Of a DNA stretch of 32,578 nt, positions 8,684-17,875 are shown piece after piece (within the stretch, counting starts at the first letter, position 1; every line of letters begins with the position of its first letter). Below the pieces are notes generated by a model, which was not told the DNA's origin, did no database searches, and saw nothing but the letters and a program-made list of their open reading frames with translations. Source of the stretch: an uncultured beta proteobacterium (GTDB lineage: Bacteria > Pseudomonadota > Gammaproteobacteria > Burkholderiales > Nitrosomonadaceae); NCBI GenBank assembly GCA_900696615.1, contig CAADGS010000042.1:1-32578 (forward strand), given 5' to 3'. A program made the translations under genes and the position numbers.

Positions 8684-9546
8684 TCTTCAGCATGACTGGC
8701 TACGCCTTAGCGGCCCAAGACACCCCATACGGTTCATTCAGTTTGGAACTTCGTTCCGTCAACAATCGTTATCTCGATATTCAGTTTCGATTGCCAGATG
8801 ATTTCCGCAAACAAGAAGCGGCCATGCGTGAAATACTGACTACGCAACTAAGTCGCGGCAAGATTGAATGCCGACTCAATTTCTCACCGAGAACCAATAA
8901 TACCGGCTCTTTGCAGCTCGATAACGCTATTTTTGAGAAATTACTGGAATTGGAGCAAACTGTGAAAGCGCGCTACCCAAATGCGCGATCCTTAACGGTT
9001 ACTGAAATATTGCAATGGCCTGGCATACTGGGCAATGACAATTTACCATTTGATGAGCTTGGTAAAATTTGCATTGGATTGTTACAAACCGCACTTGCCG
9101 ATTTGAGAGATTCCCGTACACGGGAAGGTAACAAACTCAAATTCGTTTTATCGGAACGTATCAACCAGATGCGTCGGCTTTTGCAAAATGCCATTCCGCG
9201 TATTCCATTGCTAATTACCACGTTTGAGGAGAAACTCCGCGCCCGGATTGAAGAAGCGCTGGGCAATTTGGAAGATGATCGCATCCGCCAGGAAATTACT
9301 TTGTTTGCCGGCAAAATCGATGTCGACGAAGAATTATCGCGATTGCAGGCGCACTTGGATGAAGTGGAACGAATTTTGAAAAAAGGGGGCTCCGTAGGCA
9401 AAAGGCTTGACTTCATGATGCAAGAACTCAATCGCGAAGCCAACACCCTTGGTTCTAAATCTGTCGATTTGGAAATCTCTCGGATTTCGATGGAACTCAG
9501 AGTGATTATCGAGCAGATGCGCGAGCAAGTTCAGAATATTGAATAG
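8680..9546 (+). CDS. yicC: YicC/YloC family endoribonuclease
   Basis: A 288-residue protein of the YicC/YloC family, endoribonucleases implicated in small-RNA and mRNA turnover. The N-terminus IFSMTGYA and ELRSVNNRYLD are family hallmarks. The conserved C-terminal DUF1732 block is present, including GKRLDFMMQELNREANTLGS, and the length is typical (about 287-290). The ATG overlaps the preceding stop (ATGA), so it is the last gene of a coupled run beginning at the ABC permease. The next gene is convergent. In enterobacteria yicC sits by rph; here rph is 17 kb away. Confidence 0.95.
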   Translation: MIFSMTGYALAAQDTPYGSFSLELRSVNNRYLDIQFRLPDDFRKQEAAMREILTTQLSRGKIECRLNFSPRTNNTGSLQLDNAIFEKLLELEQTVKARYPNARSLTVTEILQWPGILGNDNLPFDELGKICIGLLQTALADLRDSRTREGNKLKFVLSERINQMRRLLQNAIPRIPLLITTFEEKLRARIEEALGNLEDDRIRQEITLFAGKIDVDEELSRLQAHLDEVERILKKGGSVGKRLDFMMQELNREANTLGSKSVDLEISRISMELRVIIEQMREQVQNIE

Positions 9547-9672
9547 CGCTAACCCTTTACTTTTTGCCGAAGAAGAAAATTCAGTTAATCAGCGGGATAG
9601 GAGTTCCACTGAGTAAGCTTACAGCTACAGTAAATTCATTTGTTCGATTGATTCATTCCTTCAAAGCATTGG

Positions 9673-9709
9673 CAATTACCGGTTTGCTTAACGAATTATC
9701 CGGTAATTG
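9673..9709. repeat. 10-bp inverted repeat at the yicC / mutarotase convergent end
   Basis: CAATTACCGG (9673-9682) and CCGGTAATTG (9700-9709) form a perfect 10-bp stem around a 17-base loop. It covers the stop codon and last codons of the minus-strand mutarotase gene. Neither strand has a following T-run, so it is not a classical intrinsic terminator. It could stabilise 3' ends or help termination for both converging units. Confidence 0.45.
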
Positions 9710-10587
9710 GCCACTAACCGACATTCGTTGTCCGGAGCGACCTCTACGGTGTCTTGAGCAGCGTTGGTGGTTTCAACACACAATAAACGTTGATAATCGT
9801 TATCCTCCAAGTCAGCCATTTCTTTGGAAATTTTCTCCCATGGATTCCATACGACTGCGGTTTTACTGCCTTGTGAGGTAATTTCGATGCTACGTTGCAG
9901 AACCCTATCATCGATTGTCAAGGTGCTTCCCACATTCGTATAAATGCGATCCACTTCCGAGTTAATCGTTACTGGGCCGAGCTGTTGCTTTTGTATTCCA
10001 TTATCCACTTTATCGATATAACTGCATCCTTCCAGCCCCAGAATTTCGGTTTGTGCAATATTGCCAATCTTAAAATAAGTATGAAATGCCTGGGTAATCG
10101 AGAATTTTTCGGTACCGGTGTTGCGTGTCGTCAGTGACAAACTTAATGAATTGCCAATTACAATTTCCTGAGTCAATATAAAAGAATATGGCCAAATTGT
10201 CGTTGTCTCGGGCGTGTCTGTCAAACCGAGTGTAATCTCGATATCGCCATTGGCTTTCGCTTCGGTAGCGACTACATGCCACAAGCGATTGCGCACGAAA
10301 CCATGTGCGGGGCCTTTTCCGTTCGGGTCGGCACCAAACCACGGCCAGCATATTGGGGCGCCACCTTTTATCGCTTTACCATCCTGATAGTATGCTTTCT
10401 CACTTAGAAACATCATATCTTCCGTTTCGTTAGCCGGCTTGAATGACAATACTTGTCCGGCATGAACCGAAATCAAAGCGGTAGCTTTGGAAGTTTTTAC
10501 CTGAATCATAGGTAAGCCGCCTTTACCGGCAATAATTTCAAGCTGACCGGCAATGTTATGTTTAGCATTGAGTTGTTCAATTGTCAT
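9688..10587 (-). CDS. D-hexose-6-phosphate mutarotase (YeaD family)
   Basis: A 299-residue cytoplasmic beta-sandwich epimerase of the aldose-1-epimerase superfamily. YeaD-like members interconvert the alpha and beta forms of glucose-6-phosphate and related sugars. Visible family features are GGAPICWPWFG (75-85), GPAHGFVR (92-99), the probable catalytic His in AFHTYF (H169), VVWNPW (245-250) and the probable catalytic Glu in CVET (E272). AGGA lies six bases before the ATG. It is 39 bases downstream of purT on the same strand and probably the last gene of the queG-purT unit. Confidence 0.92.
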   Translation of the reverse strand: MTIEQLNAKHNIAGQLEIIAGKGGLPMIQVKTSKATALISVHAGQVLSFKPANETEDMMFLSEKAYYQDGKAIKGGAPICWPWFGADPNGKGPAHGFVRNRLWHVVATEAKANGDIEITLGLTDTPETTTIWPYSFILTQEIVIGNSLSLSLTTRNTGTEKFSITQAFHTYFKIGNIAQTEILGLEGCSYIDKVDNGIQKQQLGPVTINSEVDRIYTNVGSTLTIDDRVLQRSIEITSQGSKTAVVWNPWEKISKEMADLEDNDYQRLLCVETTNAAQDTVEVAPDNECRLVANYRIIR

Positions 10588-10626
10588 AGTTATCCTTGAT
10601 TCTTGGTAATTGATTAATGTTATAAC

Positions 10627-11838
10627 TTAAAATTTGATCGGTAATACACGGCTTGCCGCAAGTTTAGCACGACTCCTTGCTTCGTCAGTGTCTTTACCGT
10701 TAGCCAGTGCAACGCCCATACGCCGACGCTTAAACGATTCAGGTTTACCGAATAGGCGTAAGTCGCTTTGCGGAACATTCAGTGCTTCAACTACACCGGA
10801 AAAAGCAATACCTTTGGCTTCAAGCTGACCGTAAATCACGGCGCTTGCACCTGGTTCTTGCAGCGCTGTATCTACAGGTAATCCCAAGATAGCACGAGCA
10901 TGCAATTCAAATTCACTTTGGCGCTGACTGCACATCGTCACCATACCCGTATCATGAGGTCGTGGACTGACTTCACTGAACCACACATTGTCGCCTTTAA
11001 CGAACAACTCCACACCGAAAATGCCCAACCCGCCGAGATTATCAGTAATTTTAAGGGCAATTTCGCGCGAACGCTGTAATGCAACAGGCGTCATGGCTTG
11101 CGGTTGCCAGCTCTCGACATAGTCGCCGTGCACCTGCACATGCCCGACCGGTTCACAGAAATGCGTCTTGACGCTACCGTCTGTGTCGAGTGCACGTACC
11201 GTCAATTGCGTGATTTCATATTCAAAATCTATGACGCCTTCGACAATTACGCGTCCTTGATCAATGCGGCTGCCGCTGGCTGCGTAATGCCAGGCCGTTT
11301 CCACTTCCCCGGCATGATCGATGCGAGATTGTCCTTTGCCGGATGAGGACATCACCGGTTTAACGATACATGGATAACCGATTTTGTTATCAATCACCGA
11401 CCTCAGCTCCGCTAGGCTGTTGGCAAATGCATACGGAGACGTCGATAAACTGAGCGTTTCCGCAGCCAGGCAACGTATACCTTCGCGATTCATTGTCAAT
11501 TTCGCAGCGCGTGCGGTCGGAATCACCGTTGCAATTGCGGCTTGCTCGATTTCGATTAACATGTCGGTGGCAATCGCCTCTATTTCTGGCACGATAATAT
11601 CTGGGCGTTCCTGTTCTATCAGGGCACGGAGCGCGAGGCCATCGGCCATATTAATCACATGGGCCCGGTGTGCCACTTGATGTCCCGGTGCATCGGCATA
11701 TCGGTCAACCGCAACGGTTTCGACACCGAAACGTTGCAGCGCGATAATGACTTCTTTGCCAAGCTCGCCGCTGCCTAACAGCATGACTTTTGTCGCGGAT
11801 AAGCTAAGCGGTGTACCGATGAGCGATCGTTTATTCAT
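10627..11838 (-). CDS. purT: Formate-dependent phosphoribosylglycinamide formyltransferase
   Basis: PurT uses formate and ATP to formylate GAR to FGAR in purine synthesis, as an alternative to the folate-dependent PurN. The 403-residue product has the N-terminal Rossmann-like part ([13 protein letters not shown]), then the ATP-grasp part with [15 protein letters not shown], and the metal-binding region [15 protein letters not shown]. Its length is close to the roughly 390 residues of known PurT. The start is three bases after the queG stop and is preceded by GAAGGAAA at good spacing inside queG, so the genes are coupled. It sits beside no other purine gene here. Confidence 0.96.
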   Translation of the reverse strand: MNKRSLIGTPLSLSATKVMLLGSGELGKEVIIALQRFGVETVAVDRYADAPGHQVAHRAHVINMADGLALRALIEQERPDIIVPEIEAIATDMLIEIEQAAIATVIPTARAAKLTMNREGIRCLAAETLSLSTSPYAFANSLAELRSVIDNKIGYPCIVKPVMSSSGKGQSRIDHAGEVETAWHYAASGSRIDQGRVIVEGVIDFEYEITQLTVRALDTDGSVKTHFCEPVGHVQVHGDYVESWQPQAMTPVALQRSREIALKITDNLGGLGIFGVELFVKGDNVWFSEVSPRPHDTGMVTMCSQRQSEFELHARAILGLPVDTALQEPGASAVIYGQLEAKGIAFSGVVEALNVPQSDLRLFGKPESFKRRRMGVALANGKDTDEARSRAKLAASRVLPIKF

Positions 11839-11841
11839 AAG

Positions 11842-12942
11842 CTATTTTTCCTTCGTTGTTGATTTTTCACTTTGCTGCTGTAGCGCCCATTGCACATGTT
11901 CCCGAATCAATGCAGAGGAATCATCCGATCGGGCTTGCAAAGACTTGACGATAGCTATCGAATACGGCGCATTCCCCAGACCGATGGCGATATTTCGTAA
12001 CCATTGGATATAACCAATGCGGCGGATTGCACTACCGGCCAATTTGGCTTCGAATGTTTGTTGATTCCAGCCGAATAATTCCACCAACGATATATCATCC
12101 AAGCCGTGGCGGACGTGAAAGTCGTTTTCATCGGTAATTTTGGCAAATTTATTCCACGGGCATACTAGCTGACAGTCGTCGCAACCATAAATGCGATTAC
12201 CGATCAGAGGACGTAACGGCTCGGGAATACTGCCTTTGAATTCAATGGTCAAATAGGAAATGCAACGCCGAGCGTCGAGCCGGTATGGTGCAATAATCGC
12301 CTGTGTTGGGCATATATCGATACATCGTGAACAACTGCCGCAATAATCCCCTATTGGCTCATCAACGGGCAACGGTAGGTCGACATACATTTCGCCAAGA
12401 AAAAACATGGATCCGGCTTGCCGAGATAAAAGCAAGGTATGCTTGCCACGCCAGCCCAAACCTGACTTTTGCGCCCATGCGACTTCCATTACCGGCGCGC
12501 TATCGGAAAATACACGATAATGAAAGGGGCCGATGGCGTTTGTGATTTTATCGGCCAATTGTTGCAGACGGGCGCGCACGACTTTATGGTAATCGCGTCC
12601 TAATGCATAGCGGGAAATAAATGCTTGATTACCAGAATGAATAACCTCCCAGCTATTTTTTGTTGCAGGCGGTGCATAATTCATGCATACCGAAATGATG
12701 CGCCGCGTTTGCGGTTCAAGTTCAGTTGGCCGGGTGCGTTTTGTTCCATGTTTCGCCATATAATCCATATCCCCATGATAACCTTGTTCCAGCCATTTGA
12801 ATAAACCCACTTCTACAGCCGACATATCTGCGTTTGCATCCGCAATACGGGTGTCATGAAAACCGAGCGATTTACTCCACAATCTTATGGTATCCGCCAA
12901 GGCTATGTAATCTGGCAATTTTGTAGAGGCATTTTTTTGCAT
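11842..12942 (-). CDS. queG: Epoxyqueuosine reductase
   Basis: QueG is a cobalamin- and iron-sulphur-dependent enzyme that makes the last step of queuosine synthesis in tRNA. The 366-residue product has the N-terminal reductase fold with the SDSAPVMEVAWAQKSGLGWRGK region, then two [4Fe-4S] motifs, CGSCSRCIDICP and CDDCQLVCPWN, and a C-terminal HEAT-like part. The ATG at 12942 is only 12 bases from the divergent tsaE start. This neighbourhood is known in proteobacteria, where queG is often divergent from tsaE-amidase. It heads the queG-purT-mutarotase unit. Confidence 0.96.
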   Translation of the reverse strand: MQKNASTKLPDYIALADTIRLWSKSLGFHDTRIADANADMSAVEVGLFKWLEQGYHGDMDYMAKHGTKRTRPTELEPQTRRIISVCMNYAPPATKNSWEVIHSGNQAFISRYALGRDYHKVVRARLQQLADKITNAIGPFHYRVFSDSAPVMEVAWAQKSGLGWRGKHTLLLSRQAGSMFFLGEMYVDLPLPVDEPIGDYCGSCSRCIDICPTQAIIAPYRLDARRCISYLTIEFKGSIPEPLRPLIGNRIYGCDDCQLVCPWNKFAKITDENDFHVRHGLDDISLVELFGWNQQTFEAKLAGSAIRRIGYIQWLRNIAIGLGNAPYSIAIVKSLQARSDDSSALIREHVQWALQQQSEKSTTKEK

Positions 12943-12954
12943 AATATTTATTAT

Positions 12955-13443
12955 ATGAACTCCGAATCCATATCAAACTATTCTCACTATTTGGCTGATG
13001 AAGCAGCAACGTACAATCTTGGCAAGCAATTGGCGGCCATGTTGCATGCCGGATTAACCGTTTATCTTTCCGGTGATTTAGGCGCCGGCAAAACCACCCT
13101 CACACGCGGTATTTTACACGGGCTCGGATACACACATATCGTTAAAAGTCCGACTTATAATTTAGTTGAAATCTATAAAATTTCTAGGTTATACTTGTAT
13201 CACTTTGATTTTTATCGATTCAATGATTATCTGGAATGGGAAGAAGCAGGTTTTCGTGACTACTTTAATGCCGATTCGATTTGTTTAGTCGAGTGGCCTG
13301 AGAAAGCCGGCGAGATGTTGCCCAAAGCTGACTTACATATCTTTTTCAAGATTCTCACAATTGGTAGAAATATCGAAATTCAAGCAGGAACACAAATAGG
13401 AAAACAATGCTTAGCACACTGGAAGTACCAGAGCAACGCCTAA
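12955..13443 (+). CDS. tsaE: tRNA threonylcarbamoyladenosine biosynthesis ATPase TsaE
   Basis: TsaE is the ATPase that works with TsaB and TsaD to place threonylcarbamoyl on A37 of ANN-decoding tRNAs. The 162-residue protein has Walker A GDLGAGKT (40-47), KSPTYNLVE, HFDFYRF and the family motif EWPEK. The open frame extends back to 12856, but the extra 33 residues would lie antisense to queG and add nothing conserved, so the ATG at 12955 was chosen. It overlaps the amidase gene by 37 bases. The promoter must lie inside the queG 5' coding region or the 12-base gap. Confidence 0.94.
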   Translation: MNSESISNYSHYLADEAATYNLGKQLAAMLHAGLTVYLSGDLGAGKTTLTRGILHGLGYTHIVKSPTYNLVEIYKISRLYLYHFDFYRFNDYLEWEEAGFRDYFNADSICLVEWPEKAGEMLPKADLHIFFKILTIGRNIEIQAGTQIGKQCLAHWKYQSNA

Positions 13444-14852
13444 CCACGGCAAGTAATGGCTCAACTTTTGCTGCCATTGCAAAAAATTTCTTTAAAGCCT
13501 GTTGCACAATGATTTGCCTCTTTTCGATCATTTTTTTTCATCAACCCTTATCAGCTGCAGATGCCACAATCAAATCGGCCGAAGTTGGTTTAACCCCCGA
13601 CTATACGCGTATTACCTTGGAATCCAATCAACCGCTTCAATATGAACTAAGCATGCTCGATAATCCACATCGCGTCATTATCGATTTAAGCAACACCAAA
13701 TTATCATCTGTACTTACGGGATTGCCGCAAAAAATCGACGCGATTGATCCTTTTGTGCAAAAAGTGCGGATCGGACAATTTAAGCCCGATGTCATTCGAC
13801 TGGTTTTCGATCTCAAAGCTAATGTAGTGCCACGGACATTCGTGGTCGCCCCTAAAGATAATTATGCTTATCGATTGATACTGGATATCTATCACCCTGA
13901 TAAGGCGGCAAGAACTGATATACATGTTCGCACGGGTGCTAATACCGATTCCCAAAGCTATGATGCGGATAAGCTGGATGAATTGGTCGCCACACTGATG
14001 CAAGATAGTAAGGAACAAAAAATTCAACACAATTTGCTTGAACAATTGTCATCTAGACCTCAAGCGATTGACCCTAAGCAGCCAATTAGCCTGCAAGTTG
14101 CAAAAAACCGTAAACCCGTAAAAATTCCTAGGATGATAATTGTTGCCATCGATCCCGGTCACGGTGGCAAAGATCCTGGCGCTATCGGCTATCAGGGCAC
14201 CTACGAGAAAGATGTTACCCTTGCGATTGCCAGAAAGTTAAAAGAGCGAATTGACAAAGAACCGAATATGCGCGCCATATTGACGCGTAATGGAGATTAT
14301 TATATTTCCCTACCGCAACGTCGCATTAATGCGCGCCGCGCAAATGCTGATTTGTTTGTTTCGATTCATGCGGATGCCAACCCTAAAACACATGCGCATG
14401 GTTCTTCGGTATTTACTTTATCGGAACACGGTGCCACTTCAACAACAGCAAGTTGGCTAGCCAATAAGGAAAATAGCGTTGACAATGACTTGATGGGAGG
14501 TATTGATATCACATCAAAATCTAAAGATATCAAAGAATTGCTGCTTGATCTTTCACTTAATGCAACCATTAATGACAGTGTTAAGTTGGCAGAGCACGTT
14601 TTGAAGCATTTGAGCGATATTAATCATTTACATAAAAGAAATGTCGAGCAAGCCGGTTTTGCCGTGCTTAAATCACCGGATATTCCATCTATCTTGGTTG
14701 AAACCGCATTTTTGAGTAATCCTAAGGAAGAAGAAAAATTACGCACGCAGCATTACCAGAACAAAATGGCGGATGCGGTTTTTCTAGGAATAAAAAACTA
14801 CTTTGCGAGCAATCCGGCTATAACTCGCGCTGAAGTTGCTCAGGCAAAATAA
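13407..14852 (+). CDS. amiC: Periplasmic N-acetylmuramoyl-L-alanine amidase (AmiC type)
   Basis: A zinc amidase that cuts the amide bond between MurNAc and the stem peptide, chiefly during daughter-cell separation. The 481-residue protein has an export signal ending near LSA (48-50), an AMIN domain (about 53-165, for septal targeting), a variable linker, and an Amidase_3 domain (about 243-470). Zinc ligands are H252 (DPGHGG), E267 and H321 (SIHAD), with the catalytic Glu in VETAF (E432). A long helix-like insert around 350-400 is typical of EnvC/NlpD-controlled amidases. AGGA precedes the ATG at 13407. An in-frame ATG at 13509 would give a shorter signal peptide. There is no twin-Arg motif. 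AmiB versus AmiC cannot be decided from sequence alone. Confidence 0.93.
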   Translation: MLSTLEVPEQRLTTASNGSTFAAIAKNFFKACCTMICLFSIIFFHQPLSAADATIKSAEVGLTPDYTRITLESNQPLQYELSMLDNPHRVIIDLSNTKLSSVLTGLPQKIDAIDPFVQKVRIGQFKPDVIRLVFDLKANVVPRTFVVAPKDNYAYRLILDIYHPDKAARTDIHVRTGANTDSQSYDADKLDELVATLMQDSKEQKIQHNLLEQLSSRPQAIDPKQPISLQVAKNRKPVKIPRMIIVAIDPGHGGKDPGAIGYQGTYEKDVTLAIARKLKERIDKEPNMRAILTRNGDYYISLPQRRINARRANADLFVSIHADANPKTHAHGSSVFTLSEHGATSTTASWLANKENSVDNDLMGGIDITSKSKDIKELLLDLSLNATINDSVKLAEHVLKHLSDINHLHKRNVEQAGFAVLKSPDIPSILVETAFLSNPKEEEKLRTQHYQNKMADAVFLGIKNYFASNPAITRAEVAQAK

Positions 14853-15081
14853 ATAAATCGCAATAACAATATCAACTGTCAGCAGAAAAAGATATACAAT
14901 GTCTGCCCTTGGCAAGTCGCTAAATAGCGTTTTAAGTGAACCAATATAATATTTTTCAATAATCTGTTACACATGCAGCATACTGTGAACCGGTTATATT
15001 CTAGGTGGCTAACAATTGCCAATCGGATATTGCTTAGTATGTCTATTTGGCGCATTTCTTCATTTTATCAAGCTCAAGTGC
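14853..15081. other. Intergenic gap before the Mla-like operon
   Basis: About 230 AT-rich bases without a recognised gene. A weak inverted repeat CGCTA-AA-TAGCG (14918-14929) followed by TTTTA might assist termination of the amidase mRNA, but the loop is too tight for a confident call. A TATATT at 14995-15000 could be a -10 box, without a good -35. AGGTGG at 15003-15008 would suit a TTG start at 15016. Confidence 0.35.
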
Positions 15082-16215
15082 ATGCATGCTTCTCAAAAGC
15101 TAACCCAATGGTACCAATTGAGTGACGTACAAGGCACTCAGCGCATTCTATTGTCGGGCAGCTATACTCTGCCAGCACTCGAACATAACTTGGAAGCCTT
15201 GACAAACGAATTATCCCGGCAGGCCACAAACCCGAATTTGTATTGGGATTTAACGGGTATTCGGCAAATGGATAGCGTTGGTGTGACTATGTTGTGGCAT
15301 GCATGGCAAGCTCAGCGTCCCAAATACATTGAATTGCGTCCGGAGCATGGGATATTGCTCGACCGATTAGAACGCCTTCCCCGTTTACAAACCGAGGCCT
15401 TGCATCGCGATATGCTTTGGCCCATCACCCGTTTGGGACAACTTGCGCTGCTGTTGTGGCAGCATACAACAGGACTCATCACACTGATCGGTCAATTATT
15501 TATCGATGTCAATTATTTAATCCGACACCCTGTATCTATTCCGTGGAAAGAAATCTCTGCAAATTTATTCCGCACCGGTGCACAGGCTCTTGGCATCACA
15601 GCATTGGTCGGATTTTTGATCGGTATTGTGTTGAGCTATCTATCGTCCAAGCAATTGCAATTGTTTGGCGCCGATATATTTATTATCAACATCCTGGGAA
15701 TAAGTATTATTCGCGAATTAGGTCCAATGCTGGCCGCAATTCTGGTGGCAGGTCGATCTGGCTCATCGATGACCGCCCAATTAGGCGTCATGCGCGTAAC
15801 ACAAGAGCTCGATGCTTTAACCGTTATGGGTATTTCTCACAGTCAACGTTTGATTCTTCCTAAAGTGGTTGGACTAGGAATTGCCATGCCATTGTTAGTT
15901 GCATGGACCAGTGCAATGGCGCTGCTTGGCGGCATGGTTGCAGCAGAATTACAATTAGGTTTGAGCTATCAATATTTTATAACGGCATTACCGGATTCGG
16001 TACCGATCGGCAACCTATGGTTGGGGTTAGGAAAGGGAGTGGTATGCGGTATGACCATAGCACTCATTGCCTGTCATTTCGGCTTGAGAATCAAACCTAA
16101 TACAGAAAGTCTGGGAGCTGGTACAACTTCATCCGTTGTAACTGCTATCACTATGGTTATCATTATTGATGCGATTTTTGCAGTGGTATTTTCTGATATA
16201 GGTCTCACAAATTGA
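15082..16215 (+). CDS. mlaE: Lipid-transport ABC permease MlaE with N-terminal STAS domain
   Basis: Inner-membrane permease of the Mla/MCE lipid transport family with the normally separate MlaB-like STAS domain fused to its N-terminus. The STAS part covers about residues 1-105 and includes DLTGIRQMDSVGVTML (56-71). The MlaE core follows from about 117, with ELGPMLAAILVAGRSGSSM and VTQELDALTVMGI being family signatures. I took the ATG at 15082, giving 377 residues. A TTG at 15016 with a good AGGTGG ahead would add 22 residues (MPIGYCLV...), so the start is uncertain. The stop overlaps the MlaF start (TGATG). It is the first gene of a four-gene operon. Confidence 0.93.
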   Translation: MHASQKLTQWYQLSDVQGTQRILLSGSYTLPALEHNLEALTNELSRQATNPNLYWDLTGIRQMDSVGVTMLWHAWQAQRPKYIELRPEHGILLDRLERLPRLQTEALHRDMLWPITRLGQLALLLWQHTTGLITLIGQLFIDVNYLIRHPVSIPWKEISANLFRTGAQALGITALVGFLIGIVLSYLSSKQLQLFGADIFIINILGISIIRELGPMLAAILVAGRSGSSMTAQLGVMRVTQELDALTVMGISHSQRLILPKVVGLGIAMPLLVAWTSAMALLGGMVAAELQLGLSYQYFITALPDSVPIGNLWLGLGKGVVCGMTIALIACHFGLRIKPNTESLGAGTTSSVVTAITMVIIIDAIFAVVFSDIGLTN

Positions 16216-17003
16216 TGAAAAAGAAAGAACCTATTATTGAAATTAAAGCACTGCATACTCGTTTTGGTAATCATGTGGTACATCAAAATGTCAACTTAAG
16301 TGTTTATCGCGGAGAAATCTTAACCCTTATCGGCGGTTCAGGAAGCGGAAAAACAACCTTGCTGCGCCAAATGCTGGGCTTGGAAAAACCTGCTCAAGGC
16401 AGTGTAAAAATTTTGGCGGATCATCGCCTAAAACAAAATATTCATAATCGTTGTGGCGTGCTTTTTCAACACGGTGCATTATTTAGCGCTTTAACAGTTT
16501 TTGATAATATTGCTTTGCCTCTGCGAGAACTCCATTTATTGGATGAAAATTTGATTCGTGATTTGGTGATGATTAAATTGAATATGGTAGCGATTGACCC
16601 GGAACATGCTGACAAAATGCCGGCTGCATTATCGGGTGGAATGATCAAACGGGTCGCATTGGCACGTGCTCTGGCATTGGATCCGGAATTATTGTTTTTA
16701 GACGAACCAACAGCCGGATTGGATCCGGAATTAAGTGAAAGTTTTGTTGAATTGATTTCAACATTGCGCAAGGAGATGGATTTAACTATCGTAATGGTGT
16801 CACACGACCTTGACACACTAGTGGCTTTATCCGATCGCATTGCTGTGCTCGCTGACCAACAAGTCATTACTGCCGGAACCATCGACGAAATATGCCATTT
16901 CCAACATCCTTTCATTGCAAGCTTCTTTAAAAGTATGCACCACAAGTTTGCACAAAAAAATTCTCCGGAGCAATTATGGAAAACCGTGCCCATACTCTCG
17001 TAG
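16215..17003 (+). CDS. mlaF: Lipid-transport ABC ATPase MlaF
   Basis: The cytoplasmic ATPase that drives the MlaE/MlaD lipid transporter. The 262-residue protein has Walker A GGSGSGKT (40-47), Q-loop FQHGALF, signature LSGGMIKRVALARAL, Walker B LLFLDEPTAGLDP and the switch His in VSHD. FQHGALF followed by SALTVFDNI is characteristic of MlaF. The ATG shares a base with the mlaE stop; a TTG one codon upstream is not needed. The 3' end overlaps mlaD by 28 bases. Confidence 0.96.
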   Translation: MKKKEPIIEIKALHTRFGNHVVHQNVNLSVYRGEILTLIGGSGSGKTTLLRQMLGLEKPAQGSVKILADHRLKQNIHNRCGVLFQHGALFSALTVFDNIALPLRELHLLDENLIRDLVMIKLNMVAIDPEHADKMPAALSGGMIKRVALARALALDPELLFLDEPTAGLDPELSESFVELISTLRKEMDLTIVMVSHDLDTLVALSDRIAVLADQQVITAGTIDEICHFQHPFIASFFKSMHHKFAQKNSPEQLWKTVPILS

Positions 17004-17875
17004 CTGGCTTATTCGTCATTATCTTAAGCATCGCTGTAGCCTTGATTGCCATGCGATTCAGCGGCAGCAATATACAATACAATTCGTACCAGGTTGTTAC
17101 CACTGAGTCGGTAAGCGGTTTGAATCCTCAATCTGCCGTACATTTTCGCGGCGTCAATATCGGTAAAGTCGAAAAAATTGAGTTTAACCCCAATAATTTA
17201 AGACAAATTCTTATCCATATTCTAATTGATGAACATGTCACACTGAGTAAATCGGTTTATGCTCAGCTCGGATATCAAGGCGTAACGGGATTAGCTTATG
17301 TGCAGTTGAACGATGATGGCACGCATTATGAGCAATTGCCGCCGGATACCCCTATCCCAATGCGCCGATCGTTACTGGATGAGGTCACAGGATATGGTCA
17401 AGACTTATTGAGCAATGTCAATCAGTTAGTTTTAAAAATGCACCAACTACTGGATGATCAGAATCAAGCGCAGGTTGCAAAGATTTTACAAAATATTGAA
17501 AAAGCAACAAGGAATTTTGATGGCATTGCAGGGCATCTGCAACCGATATTGCAATCCTTCACGGAATTAACGATCGAATCCGCAACCTTGGTTAAGCGAC
17601 TCGATCGATTGTTAGGCGAAATTAATCTCGCAGCAACCAAAGCCAACCAAAAGGAAGGAATTTTTGACAGTTTGTCCCAAAGTGCCCAGGAATTGGCTGC
17701 AACGATTCCGGAATTGCATAACGTTAGTACTAGCATTGCACGAAATTCAAAGAATCTGGATCGGGTGCTTCATCAATTAGAAGAACATCCGCAAAGCCTG
17801 ATATTTGGTCGTCCCAATTCCTCCCCTGGCCCTGGAGAAGCGGGTTTTGTTTCGCCGACAGGAAGCGTACGATGA
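16976..17875 (+). CDS. mlaD: MCE-domain lipid-binding protein MlaD
   Basis: A membrane-anchored periplasmic MCE protein that forms the hexameric lipid channel on MlaFE. The 299-residue protein has one N-terminal membrane helix (about 8-26), an MCE domain (about 38-115, with GLNPQSAVHFRGVNIGKVEKI and YQGVTGLAYVQL), then a long helical/coiled-coil tail (about 130-265) and a Pro/Gly-rich end. This is longer than E. coli MlaD (about 183) and more like PqiB/YebT-style or MlaD-long proteins, whose tails may form a needle across the periplasm. CGGAG lies just before the ATG. It overlaps the next gene by ATGA. Confidence 0.93.
   Translation: MENRAHTLVAGLFVIILSIAVALIAMRFSGSNIQYNSYQVVTTESVSGLNPQSAVHFRGVNIGKVEKIEFNPNNLRQILIHILIDEHVTLSKSVYAQLGYQGVTGLAYVQLNDDGTHYEQLPPDTPIPMRRSLLDEVTGYGQDLLSNVNQLVLKMHQLLDDQNQAQVAKILQNIEKATRNFDGIAGHLQPILQSFTELTIESATLVKRLDRLLGEINLAATKANQKEGIFDSLSQSAQELAATIPELHNVSTSIARNSKNLDRVLHQLEEHPQSLIFGRPNSSPGPGEAGFVSPTGSVR

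Noticed and set aside
9564-9881. 105-codon plus-strand frame after yicC
   Set aside because: Mostly antisense to the mutarotase gene, no ribosome site, no similarity recognised.
12856-12954. 33-residue N-terminal extension of TsaE
   Set aside because: Antisense to the queG start and not part of the family; the ATG at 12955 gives a normal-length protein.
14918-14934. Possible terminator after the amidase gene
   Set aside because: The CGCTA-AA-TAGCG hairpin has too small a loop and short T-tract for a confident call.
15417-16100. Two plus-strand frames (148 and 65 codons) inside mlaE
   Set aside because: Shadow frames rich in Tyr, Arg and His with no domain; mlaE itself is unmistakable.
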